Shown here one piece after another: positions 17,917-28,564 of a stretch of DNA of 64,000 nucleotides. Under the pieces are notes generated by a model. That model made no database searches and was not told where the DNA came from. It was given only the letters and a program-made list of their open reading frames with translations. Each line of letters starts with the position of its first letter. Position 1 is the first letter of the stretch. This stretch comes from DASTFY01 sp963829955 (GTDB lineage Bacteria; Actinomycetota; Acidimicrobiia; Acidimicrobiales; Ilumatobacteraceae): NCBI GenBank assembly GCA_963829955.1, contig CAWHKS010000016.1:1-64000 (forward strand), in the 5' to 3' direction. Position numbers and translations under genes: made by a program.

Positions 17917-18399
17917 TCAGCTCGGGACGAGGATCTCTAGGCCATGCCGAACTGAGATCTCGACGAGCTTGTCGAAGTCTGGCTCGTCGGGCGAGATCTC
18001 ACGGTCGAGGTCGATGAAGAGGTGCGACACGGCCTCGCGCGATGTGATCGAGAGCATTTCGCCGCCGCCTTCGCCGAACCGGAACCAGTGCTTCGTTCCG
18101 GCGGGCAGGTGTACGAGCGTGCCCGGCACGGCGCTCGCTTCGTGGTCGTTGACGCTGAACATGATCTCGCCGGCGATCACGTAGAACGATTCGTCCCATG
18201 GGTGGGTGTGCGGTGGTGGCCCGCTGCCCTCGGGACCGACTTGGTGAAAGAGTTCGTAGCTCCCGGTCTGGTTGCCTGACGCGAGCACCGTGATCTCTTC
18301 GCCCACGACGTTGAGTGGCAGGTGGTGCCGAGGCGGAAGGCTGAATGGTTGGAGTATCGGGCGCCGTTCCTCCGCCCGGGCCACATCGAGCTCGCTCAT
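17917..18399 (-). CDS. Cupin-domain protein
   Basis: 160 residues from ATG 18399 (MSELDVARAEERRPILQPFS). A single cupin barrel with motif 1 PPPHTHPWDESFYVIAGEIM (His, His, Glu metal ligands) and motif 2 PAGTKHWFRF (last His). The frame is open further upstream, but those codons overlap the divergent regulator's start region. It is first in an operon with the CMD protein, and both may act on the same aromatic or lactone compound. Enzyme or sensor role unresolved. Confidence 0.82.
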   Translation of the reverse strand: MSELDVARAEERRPILQPFSLPPRHHLPLNVVGEEITVLASGNQTGSYELFHQVGPEGSGPPPHTHPWDESFYVIAGEIMFSVNDHEASAVPGTLVHLPAGTKHWFRFGEGGGEMLSITSREAVSHLFIDLDREISPDEPDFDKLVEISVRHGLEILVPS

Positions 18400-18420
18400 C
18401 CTGCCCCTCCGATCCGAACC

Positions 18421-18449
18421 ATCCTGGGATTTGTATCCTGTCTCGGGAT
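18421..18449. promoter_or_regulatory. Possible operator repeats between the cupin operon and the TetR gene
   Basis: Two palindromic elements with the half-sites atcc/ggat occur in the divergent intergenic region: atcctgggat (18421-18430) and atcctgtctcgggat (18435-18449). TetR regulators usually bind such sites between themselves and a divergent target operon. Binding is inferred only. Confidence 0.4.
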
Positions 18450-18465
18450 TTGATGTACCATAAGC

Positions 18466-19251
18466 GTGGTGAACGCTGGTCGTCAAGAGCTCTCGCCTGA
18501 TTCGTCCGGTCGTGTGAACCAGAAGCGCCGAACCCGAACCGCGATCATCGCCGCCGCGTAAGCGATCGTTGAGCGGGGAGAAACCCCGACGGTGGCTCAG
18601 GCCGCCGAGGATGCGCTCGTGTCGCGCACGACGGCGTACCGGTACTTCCCCACCCAAGAGTCTCTGTTGTTGGAGCTATCGATCAACATCGATGTGCGCG
18701 AGGTCGAGGAGCTCGCCGCGCGACCGCTCGACGGCACCACGATCGAGGATCGCCTGCTCGAATTCGTCGACTTGCTCAATCGCCACGCGCTGGCCAACGA
18801 GAGGCTGTACCGCACCGGCACTCGGCACTACATGGACCTCTGGCTCGCGGCTGAACGGATCGGCGACAACCACGCCTACACGCGTGAGGGCCGCCGCGCC
18901 CGCATGATCGCGACCATCCTCGAACCGCTCCGAGACACAGTCGCCGACAACGAGCTCCGTCGACTCGAAGCGGCGCTGTGTCTCGTCACCGGTGGTGAGG
19001 CGATCGAGGTCTTGCGCGACATCTGCCGCCTCGACTCCCACGAAGTCCTTGCCGTCACCCACTGGGCCGCCGATGCCATCCTTACCACCGGACTCCGGCA
19101 ACGACACGCACACCCCCTCGACCAATCCTCGACTGCGAAGGCTGGCCGCGCACCCAATCCTCCCGCGTGCTGCGAAGGAACGCTCGCGATCGCTAGCGGA
19201 CTCCACGCAAGCTTCCACACGAGACAGCGCATAGCTGCCGTGATGCACTAG
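18466..19251 (+). pseudogene. TetR/AcrR-family regulator interrupted by a nonsense codon
   Basis: From GTG 18466 or 18469 (or GTG 18514) the frame reads NQKRRTRTAIIAAA, then a TAA stop at 18559-18561, then AIVERGETPTVAQAAEDALV and SRTTAYRYFPTQESLL, a standard TetR HTH with the recognition helix TTAYRYFP. The ligand-binding domain continues to about residue 195 and the frame ends at 19251. Restarting at GTG 18592 would lose helix 1 of the DNA-binding domain. It is therefore probably inactive unless the stop is read through. It lies divergent from the cupin-CMD operon that it presumably controlled. Confidence 0.75.
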
Positions 19252-22045
19252 CTGACCGTCCGGAGGTACCCGCACAGATCAGCGGCCCGGAGCCGGCGTT
19301 CGGAGGGCGTCTGCGGTGTCCGGCCGAGGGACTCGACGGCCTCTGTCATGTGGCGGTTCCGTGTTAGCGGCGGGCGAGATGGATCTGATGTCGCGGCGTA
19401 CTGCACGGCGTCGGCGAGTTCCATGGCAACGCCGTTGGCCACGTACTCGTCGAAACCTGTGTCACCGAGTCGAGATCGCAGGTGGTCGACGACATTCGCG
19501 AGGTCGACGACTGAGATGATGCTGCTTCTGTAGTGAGTGCTGGCGCCGTAGACGGTGGTGGCTATCTCGGGTCGTTCGAGACGTTCGAAGAAAACGGCCA
19601 GGTTGGTGAAGGTGAACCCAAGGCCTGCGACGTTGCCGAGCCGGTGGTACTCGTCGATGGCACTGTCGAACAACGCGAGGGCCTGTTCGAGTTCTCCGTG
19701 GATCGCTTCGAGGAGTGCGGCGTCTTGGGCGAGGCTGGCCTCCCAGAACGGGAGTCGGTGTTGCCTGGGCGAAGACGAGCCCTTCCCGCAAGACGGTCAA
19801 GCGCACGGTCGGGATGGGTCTCGGCGAAGGCGCGGCCGTACCCGTCGAGCGCGTTGGCGATCCAGAACGGGTTGCCGAGGGCGCGGGCGGCGGCGACGGC
19901 CTCCTCTGCGATTGGCCTGGCCTCGACGGCCCGCCCGACGGTCGGGAGTCCCCATGCCAACCCGGAGATACCGATGACGTGAGCGGACCCTGGTTGGGCG
20001 GCGAGGACGGTGCAGATCTCCAGGAAGTGATCGATCCGACCGGCCCAGAGGTGAGCCAAGCCCTCCAGGAGGCGGCTCCATCCTGTTTCGAGCGAGTCGT
20101 AGCGAGGATCGGCCTCCAACGCGACGGCACGCTTGGCGTACCCGAGGCCTTCCTCGGAGCGTCCGGTGAACGAGCAGATGCTGGCCGCGGTGTAGAGGCG
20201 TGGGAGTTGAAGCAGATCTGCTGCTGTCGGCGACAGCGAGGATCTCCTCGGCCCAACCGGTCGGCTCGAAGCGTTGAAGGGCGATGGCCAACAAGCTGGT
20301 GTGGGCGGCGATGATGGTGGCGGTGGCGAGGTCGGCTTGGTTGGTGGCCCATCGGAAGCCGGCGCGCAGGTTGGCGAACTCGACATCCACCCAATCGATG
20401 GCCACCGTTGACCGGGGCCGTCCCAGAGGTCCCAGTAGGAGAGGGCCTGATCGGCGAAGTAGCGGGCGTGACGATCCCGGATCTGGACGAGGGTGCCGGT
20501 GGCGGCCAGCCGGTCTTCGGCGAACTGGCGGATCGTCTCCAACATCCCGAAACGGGCGTGGTCCTGGAAGCGCCTCGGTGATCACCAGCGACTTGCGGAC
20601 CAACGAGTCCAGCAGGTCGAGGATCGCATACTCGTCCAACCCGCCGCCGCAGATGTACACGACGGAGGCCAGGTCGAACCCGCCGGCGAACACCGAACAG
20701 CGGTCGAAGACGGCTCGTTCGTCGTCGTCGAGCAGGTCGTAGGACCACTGAACCGCGTGCCGCAATGTCTGATGGCGTTCAAGTCCCGACGTGACCCGGA
20801 CAGCAACCGGAACCGCTCATCGAGACGATCCCTCACATCCTGGACGCTCATCGACACCGTGCGCGCCGCGGCCAGCTCGATCGCCAACGCGATCCATCGA
20901 GGCGCCGACAGATCTCGGTCATCGCGTCGATCTGCGCGCTGGTCGGTTCCCTCGAACCTGGGGTTCACCGTCCGAGCGCGTTCAACGAACAGCTCGACCG
21001 CGGCCGAATTCGCGCCCGCCCGAACGTCCAACGACGGGACCGGCCACAGGTGCTCGGCCCCGAGCCGCAGACCCTCCCGCGACGTCGCGAGGACCTTCAC
21101 CGTCGCGGCCCGGGCCAGGACCGTTTCCACCAAGTCGGCGGCGGCATCCAACACATGCTCGCAGTTGTCCAAGATCGAGAAGAAGCCGGCGGCCGGACAC
21201 GGCCTGGGCGATGCTGTCGGTCACGGTGATCGCAGCTTGGGGGGTGAGACCAAGGGCGGAGGCGACCACGGCAGGCACCGCGGCCGGTTCGCCGACCGGC
21301 GCCAGTTCGACGAGCCACAGCCCGTCCGGGAACTCCGCCACGAGTTCCGCCGCGACGTGGACTGCCAGGCGGGTCTTACCCACCCCACCAACCCCCGTCA
21401 GGGTCACCATCCGGTTGGCGCGCATCAAGCCGACGAGCTCGGCCACCTCGACATCGCGCCCCACGAAGCTGGTCATCTGCTGCGACAGGTTCCCCGGCGC
21501 CGAATCCATCGTGCGCAACCGAGGAAACTCGACCGCTAGACCTTCAGCCAGAACCTGAAAGAGGCGCTCGGTACCGGAAAGGTCGCGCAGGCGATACTCG
21601 CCCAGATCCCACATGTCGGCGCCGGCCAGCACAGCCGACGTCGACCCGCTGACGAGAACCTGCCCTCCATGAGCAACGGCCATGACGCGGGCTGCACGAT
21701 TCACGGCCCGACCGAAATAGTTGCCGTCGCGCTCCTGGGCCTCACCGGTGTGCACTCCCATGCGCACCCGCAGACACACCGGCGCCGGCCACGGCTCAGC
21801 GTCAAGTCGACGCTGGACCTCGGTGGCCACGTCGACCGCGTCGCTCGCCCGATCAAACACGGCGCCAAGCCCATCACCACCATCGAAGAACACGAAGCCG
21901 CCACTGGGCGTCAACGGCGGTCCGGAGGATCTCGTCGTGGCGGGCCAACGCCACCCGCATCGCCTCCGGGTGCTCGGTCCCACAGGCGCGTCGAACCCTC
22001 GATGTCCGTGAACAGGAACGTCACAGTCCCCGTCGGTCGACTCAC
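19248..22045 (-). pseudogene. Class III adenylate/guanylate cyclase-NB-ARC ATPase-TPR regulator, heavily frame-shifted
   Basis: Starting at GTG 22045 the minus strand gives VSRPTGTVTFLFTDIEGSTR (cyclase catalytic start), then in other frames RMGVHTGEAQERDGNYFGRA and VNRAARVMAVAHGGQVLVSG (rest of the cyclase domain). Next come the ATPase with Walker A TLTGVGGVGKTRLAVHVAAE, ILDNCEHVLDAAADLVETVL, the AVQWSYDLLDDDERAVFDRC block and TPR-like repeats to the C-terminus at 19248. At least six frame changes are needed, so the roughly 930-residue STAND regulator cannot be made as one protein. In intact relatives such proteins link nucleotide signalling to gene control. Confidence 0.8.
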
Positions 22046-23000
22046 AGACAGACACTACGATCTCAACCTCCAACCAATCGCTCTGCCACCGTCGCCGTCG
22101 CCGGGAACGCACGGACCGAGGGACGGGGCGATGACCAGTCGGGTGCTCTCGATGCGTCGGAACCCCGATGCTCGCGATCGCGAGCGACGCCGTGCACGAC
22201 TGGCGTAGCGCTTCCGCCCGTATCGACGGGTTTTCGTGCTGTCCTGGACGTCCCCAAACGCGTGTGGACAGCTCGACGTGGGATATAGCCGGAGGGACCC
22301 GGTCGATGACGGTCGAGATCTCGAGCAGAGCAGAGCATTGGCCTAGGGTCGGCACGGGACCCTCCGTCCACGGCTACGGGGCAAGCCGTCGGCCGCCGCT
22401 TCGCAGGGAGGGCCGGCAGCTCGGTCGGGGGCCATCGATCGTTCCAAGCGAGGCGGTGATCTTCGCCGGCTTCGTGCTGTTCTGGGGCATCCCCAACTCG
22501 GCGGTGGCGATCGCTGGCATCACGGTCGCCGGGCTCGGCGCTCATCGCTCAACGCGAGTCGGATCACCTTGCTGATGGAGCGCTTCCTTGGTGCCACGTA
22601 CGAGGGATCGAAGCGCGCCGCGCTCGGCGGCGGGCGCCGCACTGCTGGTACCGCTGGCGTTAATGGTCAGCCTCCGGGCGGATCACAGCACTGACGACTG
22701 AGAACACGACGCGAGCGGGAAGGCGCAGCGCGAGGACGGACCTGCACCGGCCGCGGCCAGGGATCGTTGTCCGCCGCATCGAACGTCCTGGCCTCGAAAG
22801 CGAGTAGCCAGTAGGCATCCGCAGAAGATTCGATCCCCAGGACTGCGGCTGGAACGGTTCGAACAGACGATGAAGGCAGCCATGAGGGTCGAATCCCTGC
22901 ACGTCATGTCGTCTTGGAGAAGGGTCGTAACCGTCCCTTCACCCGCGGACGATGCGCTCGGATGCGCGGGGCCGCTCATCACGAGCAGGGTCGACCGTCG
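22046..23000. other. Degraded region with MFS-like and IS481-like fragments
   Basis: No intact gene. The plus strand at about 22455-22690 reads VIFAGFVLFWGIPNSAVAIA then GITVAGLGA and, after a frame change, TLLMERFLGATYEGSKRAA, like the last helices of a major-facilitator transporter. At about 22850-22885 the bases ggaacggttcgaacagacga match the IS481 transposase codons around ERFQQTMKA almost exactly. Both are fragments. Confidence 0.35.
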
Positions 23001-25712
23001 ATGACGACGGAGGTCGTTGGACGTGACGACGAGCTCGGCTCGGTCCGGGCATTCCTCGCTGAGATCCGCCATCGTCCTCGCGCGCTCGTGCTGTCCGGCG
23101 AGCCGGGGATCGGCAAGACCATCCTGTGGGAGGGATCGAGGAGCACGCGACGCAAACATCGGTCTTACTGCTCGCGGCGTCGAGGCTGAGGCGTCATTGT
23201 CGTTCGCTGGGCTGTTCGAGCTCCTCTCCTGTTGGATGAGACGATCTCGCTCCTCGTGCCCACGGCAGAGAGCACTCGAGGTGGCCTGCTGCTCGCCGAA
23301 CCGGGACGTGGCTGCGACGCCCAGGCACATCAGTTCCCGTCCAGACGTCGTTGTTTAACGGCCGTCGTGTGCGTGACAACATGCGGTGGCTGATTCGCTC
23401 CGCCACACGATGTAGTCGCGTTCCGACGGCTGCAGGCGGAACTCGTGGGTTTCGGCACGCTCCGGAGAACGCTCGAGAGGCGTGTTTCTCGTTCGAGCTC
23501 GATGGTGGGTTCGCGGAGGGACGAATCGAACAGCTCACGGTTGGTTCGCTCTCCCGAGTGCGATCCACAGCTTGCTCCGCGACAGGCTCGGACTGGAACT
23601 GACTGTACCGAGCTCGCCGTGTTAGGAGGCACTGCTGGGAACATCTTCTTCGTGGAACTCGGTCGGAGCTCATCTACGAACACCTGGCACGTAGCTGCGA
23701 TTCGCAGAGCTCCGCGAGCTCCTCGGCGGTGGACACGCTCAGCTCTCGGCTGACACGGTCGACGTTTCTCAGGTGTTAGCGCTAGCAAGACCGACAGTCG
23801 AACTCGTCGCGGCGGCTCACGGATCGCGAGAACGGGTGCTCGGGGCGCTGGAGACGGCTGGGCGGGAGGGGTAGTCGAACTCGACGAGTCGCGTCTGCGG
23901 TTCGTGCATCCACTCTTGTCGTCGATCTGCTACGAGCAGGCGCCCCTCTGGAAACGCCGCGCCGCGCCCGGGCGCTCGCAGGCGTGGTCTCGGATGTGGA
24001 GGAGCGGGCGCGTCATCTGGCGGTCGCGGTCGACGGTCCAGACGCCGCCGTCGCGTCCCATGCTCCAGACCGCGGCCGGACAAGCCGCCGCCCGCGGGGC
24101 CACCGCTGCCGCCGCGGAACTCTTCGAGCTGGCCGCCGGGTTGACACCCGGCGATCCACCGCTCGCTCGGCAGAGACGCCTGCAATCAGCGCACTTCCAC
24201 CGTCTCGCCGGCGAGGGCGATCGAGCTCGATGCTCGACCAGCTCCTGACGGAGGTTCCCTTCGGTGTCGAGCGGCGGACATCCTCTTGGGGCTCGCCGTG
24301 ACGTTCAGGACGAAGTCCGCGGAGATGAACGAGCTGTTCGAGGAGGCGGTGGCCGAAGCAGTGGGCGACGATGCACGGTCTCGCGGATCCTGGCCCTTCG
24401 CAGCCTCTTTCGCCTTCTGCGGTGGACGTGCGTGGGGCCCTCACAGATGCCCATGCCGCATTGGAGAGGGCCGAGCGGGTGGGCGATCCCGGGCTGCTGG
24501 CGGCCGCTATCGTGAGTGGGACACGCGGAGTCGTGGGGGGCGGAGATCACGCCCGGACTCCTTGAGCGCGGTGCGGCGCTCGAGGACAGCTTCGGGCTCG
24601 AGCTCGAGTTCGACGAGAGCCCCGGTGTGTGGTTGGGCAGGCAGCTCATGCGCCGGGGCGAGATCGATCGGCCTCGCGTGATTTTCGAAGCCCTCGAGGC
24701 GAAGGCGGCAGTGCGAGGTGATGAAGTCACCCGGACGTTGCTCCTGTGGTACCGATCGCTGGTGGACTGGTACGCCGGCCACTGGGAGCGGGCGCTGGCG
24801 ATCGCGACCGAGGCGACCGAGTTCGGCCACCAGGCGCAGTTCGCCCACAACCCGGCATGGGTCGGGCGAGTCCGCGGACTTCTCGAGGCTGACCTCGGCC
24901 TGGTCGACGCGGCCCGCGCATCCACGAACGAGGCGCTCGATGCCTCCAGGGAGACGAGTACTTCACCATCCAGGGCCTTGGTGTGCTCGGTCGCCTAGAG
25001 CTCGAGCTCGGCAACACGGACGAGGCGGCGACTCATCTGCGCGCACTGCTCGACGGCTGCTGGCGGGTGGCCTGAACTCACCGGCGCTCCCCATCTGGGC
25101 CGATGCCGTGGAAGCACTGATCTCGCAGGACGAGCTCGACGAGGCGTGTGCGTACCTCCACCCCAACGAACTCCACGGACGCCAGATCGGGAATCCCTGG
25201 GCAATCACCACGGCCGCGCTGCCGCGGCCTCTTGTTTGCCGCTGAGCGCGACCTCGACAGACGCGTTCACAGCCTTCGATCGCGCCCGAACAGAGCTGGG
25301 CGAGCGTACCTACCCGTTAGAGCGTCCGCACGCTGCTGTGCCTCGGGACGGTCCGCCGGCAGGCTGGACAGAAAAGGGCGGCACGGGACGCACTGGAGGA
25401 GGCGTACACGATCTTCGAGGAGCTCGGCGGCGCCTGTGGGCCGAGAAGGCGCAGCGAGAGCTGCGCCGGATCAGCGGCCGGCACGTGGCGTCCGAGCTCA
25501 CGGAGACGGAGCTACAGGTCGCCGCACTCGCAGCCGAAGGCAGGACCAACAAGGCGATCGCCGCCGAGCTGTACATGGGCGTCAGCACGGTCGAGGCGCA
25601 CCTCTCGCACGTCTACCGCAAGCTGGGCGTTCGCCGCGCCGGGCTGGCCAGCCGCCTCGCCGTCGAGCCGGATCGGACGTCCAAGCCGGTGGACGTCCCC
25701 AACCAAACCTAG
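23001..25712 (+). pseudogene. LuxR-family (LAL-type) ATPase regulator, heavily frame-shifted
   Basis: ATG 23001 opens TTEVVGRDDELGSVRAFLAE and RALVLSGEPGIGKTILWE (Walker A). Successive frames then give SLSFAGLFELLS, FELDGGFAEGRIEQLTVG, LRFVHPLLSSICYEQAPLW, TAAAAELFELAAGLTPGDPP, a TPR-like middle and the C-terminal HTH LTETELQVAALAAEGRTNKA and GVSTVEAHLSHVYRKLGV. Every part of a 900-residue LAL regulator is present in order, but at least eight frame changes are needed. The gene must have been intact when acquired and then decayed without large deletions. It lies back to back with the cyclase-type remnant. Confidence 0.82.
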
Positions 25713-25790
25713 GGCTTCCTCGGTTTCCGGTCAGCGCCCTTGCGGTGCACCCTCGACGGAGTCCCGGCACACCGAGAGGGGTCTTTCCAA

Positions 25791-26114
25791 TGACCGCGAC
25801 AACTGCTCCCGCCGTCGTCCACATCACGCGCCGGCTCTTCCTGAGCCTCATCCTTGCCGCGGCCGCGTCTGACAGCCGCCTCCACATGGCTGGTGGTCTC
25901 GGTCGTGATCGACGACACGACCGACGATCGCGTAGTCACGACCGCACCGCCGCCCGTCGCCGCAGCAACCGTGAGCCCCATCGCTGCCAAGGACCGACCG
26001 ATCAGCGTCGCCGACGCCTACCACGGCATCGGCGTCACGTTCTGCCTCGACAACAAGCATCCGGTCACCGTCGCCGACGCCTACCACGGCATCGGCGTCA
26101 CGTTCTGCGCTTGA
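25791..26114 (+). pseudogene. Small exported or membrane protein with a duplicated VADAYHGIGVTFC motif
   Basis: ATG 25791 gives TATTAPAVVHITRRLFLSLI then LAAAA. After one frame change near 25862 the other frame continues LTAASTWLVVSVVIDDTTDD. Together they form a 105-residue protein with one N-terminal hydrophobic helix. The C-terminus contains SVADAYHGIGVTFC (about 26003-26046) and, after LDNKHPV, TVADAYHGIGVTFC again, ending at 26114. The two copies are nearly identical at DNA level (about 42 bp). Each ends in a Cys, so a disulfide-linked exported peptide is possible. The family is not known to me. The frame break may be real or an error. Confidence 0.5.
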
Positions 26115-26678
26115 GGATCTCAGCGGCTGACAGGATGGGGTCGTGGAGCCGTTGACGGAAGACGGCTCGTCCTCGTCCTGACCACGAAGCGCTGGAGCGG
26201 CCTCTCGGTCCTGGCGATGCCGCTCGATCCGATCCCAGCGGTCTCTTGAGCGCATCGCCCTCATAGTCGTCACCCACCCACCTGCCTGGACAGCCCGCCC
26301 AGATCCACCGGTCTGTGCGCGACGACGGCACAGGCTCGGTCGCTCGTATCGGCGCGTGGGTGTGACGGGCGTGTGCTCGCTGGCCGCCTAGCGGGTGCGT
26401 GTCCGATGTGCCGGTCGACGACAGAGACGAGCTTCATCCAACCGGCGGTCGGGGACGCCTCCGGCGGGTTGTGGGCTGAGCGATATGGGGCGCCCGGGAA
26501 GGGCCGAACCCGTGCGGCGTTCGCCGACGGCTGCAGGGGTTGCGGAGCTCGCATTGTGCAGCGTCGCTTGGCGCTCCCGAAGTCCGACGACACCGCCAGC
26601 GCGGTTGCGCCAACTCATCGTCGACACCGCGGCCGCTCTAACACCAGCTGCCGAACGGATCGGCGTACCGTTACCGGC
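26115..26678. other. Stretch without a convincing gene
   Basis: Frames on both strands are open in parts (for example 26373-26530 plus), but none has a recognisable domain or a protein-like beginning and end. A short plus-strand stretch near 26160-26250 reads RLVLVLTTKRWSGLSVLAM, possibly a fragment of a small protein. Confidence 0.3.
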
Positions 26679-27150
26679 ATGGTGGTCTGGCTGGCCTTCG
26701 CGGTGTCCGCAGTGGCTCTGGTCGTATCGGTCGCGTCTGCCGTTTACGCCCGACGCCAGGCCCTTGCGCCGAGGACGCCATTTGGAGCGCCAGCCCTTCG
26801 GAGTTTGAAGCGTCGGTTGAGAACCCGAACGGTGGTGCAGCGAACCTGGTCATCGAGTACCAGGGTGGCGGGCCCCTGGATCAAGTTGACATCGGCTGCT
26901 GGACGCGGCAGCTGGGCCACTGGTCGGATTCGGTGTCGGGACGACGGAAGGAACTGGCTGGAGCGTCGGCGCAGCCCGAGTCGGTCAATCGTGGCGACGA
27001 CCAGTCGTGCAGCGCCTGAGTGACCACGGTGGCGACGGTCCGCCGTATCGGAGCGGCAACCTGCGCCTGCGAGTGGCGTGCCGGCACGAACGCCACGAGC
27101 GCGACCTGCTGCTGGACGTCAACCTGCCCGGCCAGCCCTGGGTGTATTGA
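26679..27150 (+). pseudogene. Hypothetical membrane-anchored protein, frame-shifted
   Basis: ATG 26679 begins MVVWLAFAVSAVALVVSVAS, then AVYARRQALA: one N-terminal helix followed by a basic boundary. A second frame continues EDAIWSASPSEFEASVENPN then GGAANLVIEYQGG, and a third gives YRSGNLRLRVACRHERHERD and LLLDVNLPGQP before a stop near 27150. The pieces read as one beta-rich extracytoplasmic or cytosolic domain behind a membrane anchor. No family recognised. Confidence 0.4.
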
Positions 27151-27250
27151 TCCGGGTGCCGCGATGCCGCCGTATACCTGACGCCTGAGAGCCCTGATCC
27201 AGCGCGGCCGCCTGCCGCACACGGCAAAGGACGAGCCGCACCTCATCGAC

Positions 27251-28133
27251 GTGACCCCAGCGGGCCCAATGGAGTTGCATCTGAGGCCCGGCACGGGCAA
27301 CCGCCCGGACAACCTGATCCTGATACGTCGTGGGCTTCCATCTGCCGAGCAAGCGATCGAGGAAGCGCTTGCCGCGAAGCACGCCCTGATGAGGGCTGGG
27401 CTGACGAGCAACGTGCCGATGCTGTTCGGCAACAACAGCAGTGGGACCGGGCTCGCTCCAGCCCTGATCGACCAGGTGCGTCAGGCAACGGGCGTCACAC
27501 CTCGGCCGGACGTGCATGGCATCGACATCATCGACGAAGCCGAAGGGCCGACGGTCGCTCTTCGGATTGAAGCCGAGGGACATGTCGGCGTGAGCGTCGA
27601 CACATTCATCGGCCAACTGAGCGACTCGCTGTCTGTGAATGGGCGCCGGCCGGCGCTCCAGGACCGGCTTGGGTTGGCGATCGAAGTCTTCATGGCTGCG
27701 AGCACTGAGCGGACGCCACGAGCTCGCTTCCTGGAGCTCGTCACAGTGCTGGAGATCTTGGCCGAAGAGCAGACCAACTCCCGAGGCGGTCGCGATAGTG
27801 GACGCGGCTCTTGCGCAGCTCAGGGAGCGGCAATCCGAGATGGACGAAGCCGAGGTGAAGTCGCTGCAAGGCTCGCTTGCCCGCCTGAGGTACCGCTCGT
27901 TCAGCCAGTCCGTCCGCGACCTCGCTGACGGCCTCGACCGAACCGCGATCGACGGATACCGGGCGGGAGATATCCGCGAGTTCCTTGGACGCTGCTACAG
28001 CGTTCGCTCGAAACTCGTTCACGACGGGGTAGGACCAGCGGACGCCGACGTCGCACAGCTCGCAGGCAACCTCGAATTCCTGCTGAGACACATGCTCACC
28101 CTTCGCGTGGACGACCGCTCGCCATCTGAGTAA
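27251..28133 (+). pseudogene. HEPN-domain (ApeA-like) protein with one frameshift
   Basis: The first frame (GTG 27251) gives an N-terminal alpha/beta domain followed by RARFLELVTVLEILAEEQ. After a shift near 27775 the second frame continues EAVAIVDAALAQLRERQSEM and ends with FLGRCYSVRSKLVHDGVGPA..LEFLLRHMLTL. RSKLVH fits the Rx4-6H signature of HEPN ribonucleases, and the LVHDG context matches ApeA/'Apea-like HEPN' proteins, several of which act in phage defence or abortive infection. With one shift the N- and C-terminal halves are separated, so it may be inactive, or the shift may be an assembly error. Confidence 0.5.
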
Positions 28134-28564
28134 CTGAGCGCGCCGCAGAGATCAGTTCGGGGCGCACACTTCGCAGTCCACCGCGGCGAACACCGCTCGC
28201 GTATCCGGCGTGCTGGGACAACCGCCGGCCGGACTCTGCTACGAACAGTCCGCCGATTCGTTGCCGAACGTTGAGGCGCCGACCAAGTTGGTCAGGTGCT
28301 CGAACCGCGTCCGCCGTCAGACTTCGACCTTCCGCTGAGGCAAAGCGGCGCTTCGGATCTGAGCGGGGTGTAGGCGTGCAGGGAGATCCGCGTCGCGGCA
28401 CAGGGGCTTCGCGATCTCGGCGATGTCTGATGTCACCAGATCGGAGAAGCCCCTGTGGAACGTGACCTTACGCGCATGTGCACGCTGCTGATCGGGCTCT
28501 ACACGTCTGATGCGTGTGTGGCGGGGTCGTATTGATGCGACGACTGAATGTTGCCATGGCCGTC
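28134..28564. other. Intergenic region with a long inverted repeat
   Basis: No gene seen. It contains a perfect 12-bp inverted repeat (28399-28410 and 28446-28457) listed separately. To its right GTG 28455 opens VERDLTRMCTLLIGL and soon stops, perhaps the start of a lost transposase gene. Confidence 0.35.
28399..28457. repeat. Perfect 12-bp inverted repeat, 35-base spacer
   Basis: cacaggggcttc at 28399-28410 is the exact reverse complement of gaagcccctgtg at 28446-28457. It could be paired ends left after loss of an insertion sequence, or a stem-loop. There is no T-run after it, so it is not an obvious intrinsic terminator. Confidence 0.75.
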
